NCBI GenBank assembly: GCA_007116755.1
Contig: SKHU01000059.1
Location: 1 to 8,634 of the forward strand
Source: Alphaproteobacteria bacterium
GTDB lineage: Bacteria; Pseudomonadota; Alphaproteobacteria; Micavibrionales; CSBR16-224
Direction: 5' to 3'
Length of the DNA stretch: 8,634 nt
Part shown: piece after piece, positions 6,697 to 8,634 of the stretch
Layout: the number at the start of each line of letters is the position of its first letter
Numbering within the stretch: the stretch's first letter is position 1
Notes under the pieces: model-generated
Seen by the model: the letters and a program-made list of their open reading frames with translations, nothing else
Databases searched by the model: none
What the model was told of the DNA's origin: nothing
Made by a program: the position numbers and the translations under genes

Positions 6697-7569
6697 ATGC
6701 CTATCGTCAAAGCCGGTCTTATCCAGATGAGCCTCAAAGGGGATGCGGAAAACGATACCCCCGACCAGATCCGTGACAAAATGCTCGACGCGCATATTCC
6801 GCTGATTGAGGAGGCCGGAAAAAAAGGCGTTCAGGTGCTCTCGTTTCAGGAAGTTTTTACCCAGCCCTATTTCTGCCCCAGTCAGGACAAGAAATGGTAT
6901 GCCGCCGCCGAAAAAATCCCCGACGGCCACACGACAAAGCTGATGCAGGAATATGCCAAAAAATACAATATGGTCATCGTCGTGCCGATTTACGAGGAAG
7001 ACATCACCGGCATTTATTACAACACTGCCGCCGTCATTGATGCCGACGGCACATATCTGGGCAAATACCGCAAAACCCATATTCCGCAAGTCGCAGGGTT
7101 CTGGGAGAAGTTCTTTTTTAAACCGGGTTTTTCCAACTGGCCGGTTTTCAACACCGCCTATCTGAAACTTGGCGTTTATATCTGTTATGACCGCCACTTC
7201 CCCGAAGGCTGGCGCGCGCTGGCGCTGAACGGTGCGGAATATGTTGTCAATCCCTCCGCCACCGTTGCAGGACTCAGCCAGTATCTGTGGAAACTGGAAC
7301 AGCCGGCCTCTGCCGTTGCCAACGGCTATTACGTCGGTGCGATCAACCGCCCGGGCACGGAAGCGCCGTGGAATATCGGCAAGTTTTACGGTTCCTCCTA
7401 TATCGTCAATCCGCGCGGCGAATTTCTGGTCGAGGCCAGCGAAGACAAGGACGAGCTGATTATCGCCGATATGGATATGGATATGGTGCGCGAAGTGCGC
7501 GACCAGTGGCAGTTCTTCCGCGACCGGCGGCCGGAAACCTATCCGCGCCTGACCGATATTGCCTCTTGA
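6697..7569 (+). CDS. Beta-ureidopropionase (N-carbamoyl-beta-alanine amidohydrolase), nitrilase superfamily
   Basis: The predicted enzyme hydrolyses N-carbamoyl-beta-alanine (or its methyl homologue) to beta-alanine, CO2 and ammonia, the last step of reductive pyrimidine catabolism. The nitrilase-fold triad is E52 (SFQEVFTQP), K126 (YRKTHIP) and C163 (ICYDRHFPEGWRAL), with the second conserved Glu at E137 (WEKFFF). NPSATVAGLSQYLWKLE (185-201), AINRPGTE (215-222) and FYGSSYIVNP (230-239) resemble eukaryotic beta-ureidopropionase rather than generic amidases. Length from the chosen start is 290 residues. ATG at 6697 is preferred: GGAG at 6685-6688 sits 8 bases before it, but only 2 bases before the alternative ATG at 6691. 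The frame runs further up to 6580, without support. The divergent dihydropyrimidinase makes its substrate. The methyltransferase follows after 7 bases. N-carbamoyl-D-amino acid hydrolase is the main alternative. Confidence 0.9.
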   Translation: MPIVKAGLIQMSLKGDAENDTPDQIRDKMLDAHIPLIEEAGKKGVQVLSFQEVFTQPYFCPSQDKKWYAAAEKIPDGHTTKLMQEYAKKYNMVIVVPIYEEDITGIYYNTAAVIDADGTYLGKYRKTHIPQVAGFWEKFFFKPGFSNWPVFNTAYLKLGVYICYDRHFPEGWRALALNGAEYVVNPSATVAGLSQYLWKLEQPASAVANGYYVGAINRPGTEAPWNIGKFYGSSYIVNPRGEFLVEASEDKDELIIADMDMDMVREVRDQWQFFRDRRPETYPRLTDIAS

Positions 7570-7576
7570 ATCCGTG

Positions 7577-8218
7577 ATGGTGGATAGCGAATCCGTTCGG
7601 GCGGCCTATGACAAGTTTTCCGATATCTATGACAAAAGTTGGGCTGTCTATATTCGCAGGCACAAGGAATGGCTGGATCAGAACTGGCCCGCGCACTGCC
7701 CTGAAGACGGCTGCGTTCTTGATCTCGGTTGCGGTACGGGATGGGCTCTGGCGCATCTTTTTAAAACACGTCCTGCTCTGCACCTGACCGGTGTCGATTT
7801 CAGCGAAGAAATGCTAAAAATTTCCCGCGAAACCGTTCCCTCGGCAGAACTGCTCTGCGGCGATATTACCGATCCGGATTTTTTTGCCGCGCGGCCAAAA
7901 AGCGATATTGTACTATCTATCGGTATTCTGCATCATTTCACTGATATGGATGCGCATCTTCGTGACCTCAGCCGGTTGACCGCACCGGGCGGCACAGCTT
8001 TCCTTTCCACCTTTGCCCTTGAAGGAGAAATGATGCGGAAATTTGATAAATTATTCCGAAAAAAATTGCCGTCTGCCTATAACGAAATACTGCCCCATGC
8101 GGAATTGACCGGAAAACTTCATGAACTTTATCCCGATGCTGAAATTCGCAGTACAATCCTCCGTTCCGATGGCGCCACGCGCTTGCAGTGTTTTATCCTG
8201 AATTTTGATTCCGGTTGA
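7577..8218 (+). CDS. Class I SAM-dependent methyltransferase, substrate unknown
   Basis: This 213-residue protein has the Rossmann-type methyltransferase fold. Motif I is VLDLGCGTGWALAHL (47-61), binding S-adenosylmethionine. The acidic residue that holds the ribose is D74 in TGVDFSEEML. GDITD (95-99) gives the adenine-side acidic position, and DIVLSIGILHHFTD (110-123) is motif IV. LTAPGGTAFLST (134-145) is the post-motif strand. The N-terminal helix with YDKFSDIYDK (11-20) is common in small-molecule methyltransferases of the UbiE/BioC-like type, but the sequence does not name a substrate. The start is uncertain: ATG at 7577 lacks a clear ribosome binding site, and an in-frame TTG at 7559 would overlap the previous gene. 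Either way translation is probably coupled to the beta-ureidopropionase gene. No terminator with a GC stem follows. Confidence 0.85.
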   Translation: MVDSESVRAAYDKFSDIYDKSWAVYIRRHKEWLDQNWPAHCPEDGCVLDLGCGTGWALAHLFKTRPALHLTGVDFSEEMLKISRETVPSAELLCGDITDPDFFAARPKSDIVLSIGILHHFTDMDAHLRDLSRLTAPGGTAFLSTFALEGEMMRKFDKLFRKKLPSAYNEILPHAELTGKLHELYPDAEIRSTILRSDGATRLQCFILNFDSG

Positions 8219-8239
8219 AGATTCAAGCCCTATCCCAAT

Positions 8240-8268
8240 AAAATAAAAAGCAAAATATTTTTTATTTT
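8240..8268. repeat. AT-only inverted repeat after the methyltransferase gene
   Basis: AAAATAAAAA (8240-8249) and TTTTTATTTT (8259-8268) form a perfect 10-base inverted repeat with a 9-base loop. A stem made only of A-T pairs would be a weak terminator. It may simply reflect the strong AT richness of this gap. Confidence 0.3.
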
Positions 8269-8281
8269 CCATATATTTTTA

Positions 8282-8310
8282 TTGACTCCAGCGTTAATAA
8301 TATGTTAACT
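8282..8310 (+). promoter_or_regulatory. Possible promoter for the 64-residue gene
   Basis: TTGACT (8282-8287) matches the -35 consensus at 5 of 6 positions. TTAACT (8305-8310), 17 bases on, is a poor -10 (3 of 6). The region between contains TAATAATATG, so melting should be easy. A transcript from here would have an A-rich leader of about 90 bases before the ATG at 8408. Confidence 0.35.
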
Positions 8311-8407
8311 TATGAACTGAGAGGAGCAGAACAATAACAAAAAGAATTTCTCTCGAAATAAACAAAGAAAACTTAAAACCAGTAACTTTGAAGGAGTAAA
8401 CAGTTTC

Positions 8408-8602
8408 ATGGAAAACAAAAAAATGACAATGCCGCAAAAAGGACATGCCGCAGAAAACTTTACACAGGCTAAAAAAGCACCGACATGGACAGAGCTGGAA
8501 AAATTCCAGATCCAGCAGGATGCTTTGAAAAATTCCAGCGGCAGCCGTACGGGCACCAACTTCCTCCGTGGCGCTTTGCGTGCCGGAAGCTGGCGCGGAT
8601 AA
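8408..8602 (+). CDS. Small hypothetical protein, 64 residues
   Basis: I do not recognise this protein. Evidence that it is real is the strong AAGGAG at 8391-8396, 11 bases before the ATG (slightly long spacing), a candidate promoter upstream, and a return from the AT-rich gap to more balanced codon use. It is hydrophilic and basic. A Lys/Met/Gln-rich N-terminus (MENKKMTMPQKGH) leads to a probable short helix at about 27-41 (WTELEKFQIQQDALK). A Ser/Gly turn then precedes an Arg-rich amphipathic end, FLRGALRAGSWRG. There is no signal peptide, membrane segment, cysteine pair or known DNA-binding motif. In-frame Met codons at residues 6 and 8 are alternative starts, but they lie further from the ribosome binding site. 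It is monocistronic as far as the window shows. Confidence 0.6.
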   Translation: MENKKMTMPQKGHAAENFTQAKKAPTWTELEKFQIQQDALKNSSGSRTGTNFLRGALRAGSWRG

Positions 8603-8634
8603 ACAGCCCGACCTGCATCAATACGACCGAAGCC

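Overview
The window looks like chromosomal DNA of an alphaproteobacterium; genus and species cannot be read from it. The main evidence is a short NrnC-type nanoRNase (an RNase D relative without HRDC domains, typical of alphaproteobacteria), an LDH-like NAD malate dehydrogenase, a TrpR-related YerC/YecD regulator, and two palindromic intergenic repeats of a style common in alphaproteobacterial genomes. From about 900 onward coding density is high and base composition moderately GC-rich. The first ~590 bases are clearly AT-rich.

Layout. 2-589 (+) is the 3' part of an unrecognised AT-rich gene that is open to the left edge. 590-900 is non-coding and holds two imperfect palindromic repeats (660-765 and 820-886). 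901-2009 (-) is a two-gene unit: a TrpR/YerC-type regulator followed by a GNAT acetyltransferase, joined by an ATGA overlap. Its promoter carries a near-perfect inverted repeat (2048-2071) that looks like an operator. 2185-3801 (+) holds nrnC and mdh, 30 bases apart, ending in a strong intrinsic terminator (3825-3858). 3906-5072 (+) is an ankyrin-repeat protein that meets the next gene tail to tail. 5089-6552 (-) is a dihydropyrimidinase/D-hydantoinase. Divergent from it, 6697-7569 (+) is a nitrilase-superfamily beta-ureidopropionase, followed within 7 bases by a class I SAM methyltransferase (7577-8218). An AT-rich gap with a possible promoter leads to a 64-residue protein of unknown function (8408-8602).

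The clearest functional unit is the divergent hydrolase pair. Dihydropyrimidinase opens dihydrouracil or dihydrothymine (or hydantoins) to N-carbamoyl-beta-amino acids. Beta-ureidopropionase then hydrolyses these to beta-amino acid, CO2 and ammonia, which are steps 2 and 3 of reductive pyrimidine catabolism. The first enzyme, dihydropyrimidine dehydrogenase, is not in the window. The 144-base region between the two genes contains a 16-base palindrome (6643-6658) matching the known RutR operator consensus at 11 of 14 defined positions. It overlaps the -35 box of a plausible promoter for the dihydropyrimidinase, so pyrimidine-responsive control is a testable prediction.

I found no CRISPR array, tRNA, rRNA, insertion sequence or recognisable defence system. 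The least explained pieces are the AT-rich gene fragment at the left edge, the 64-residue protein at the right edge, and the putative operator in front of the TrpR-like regulator.
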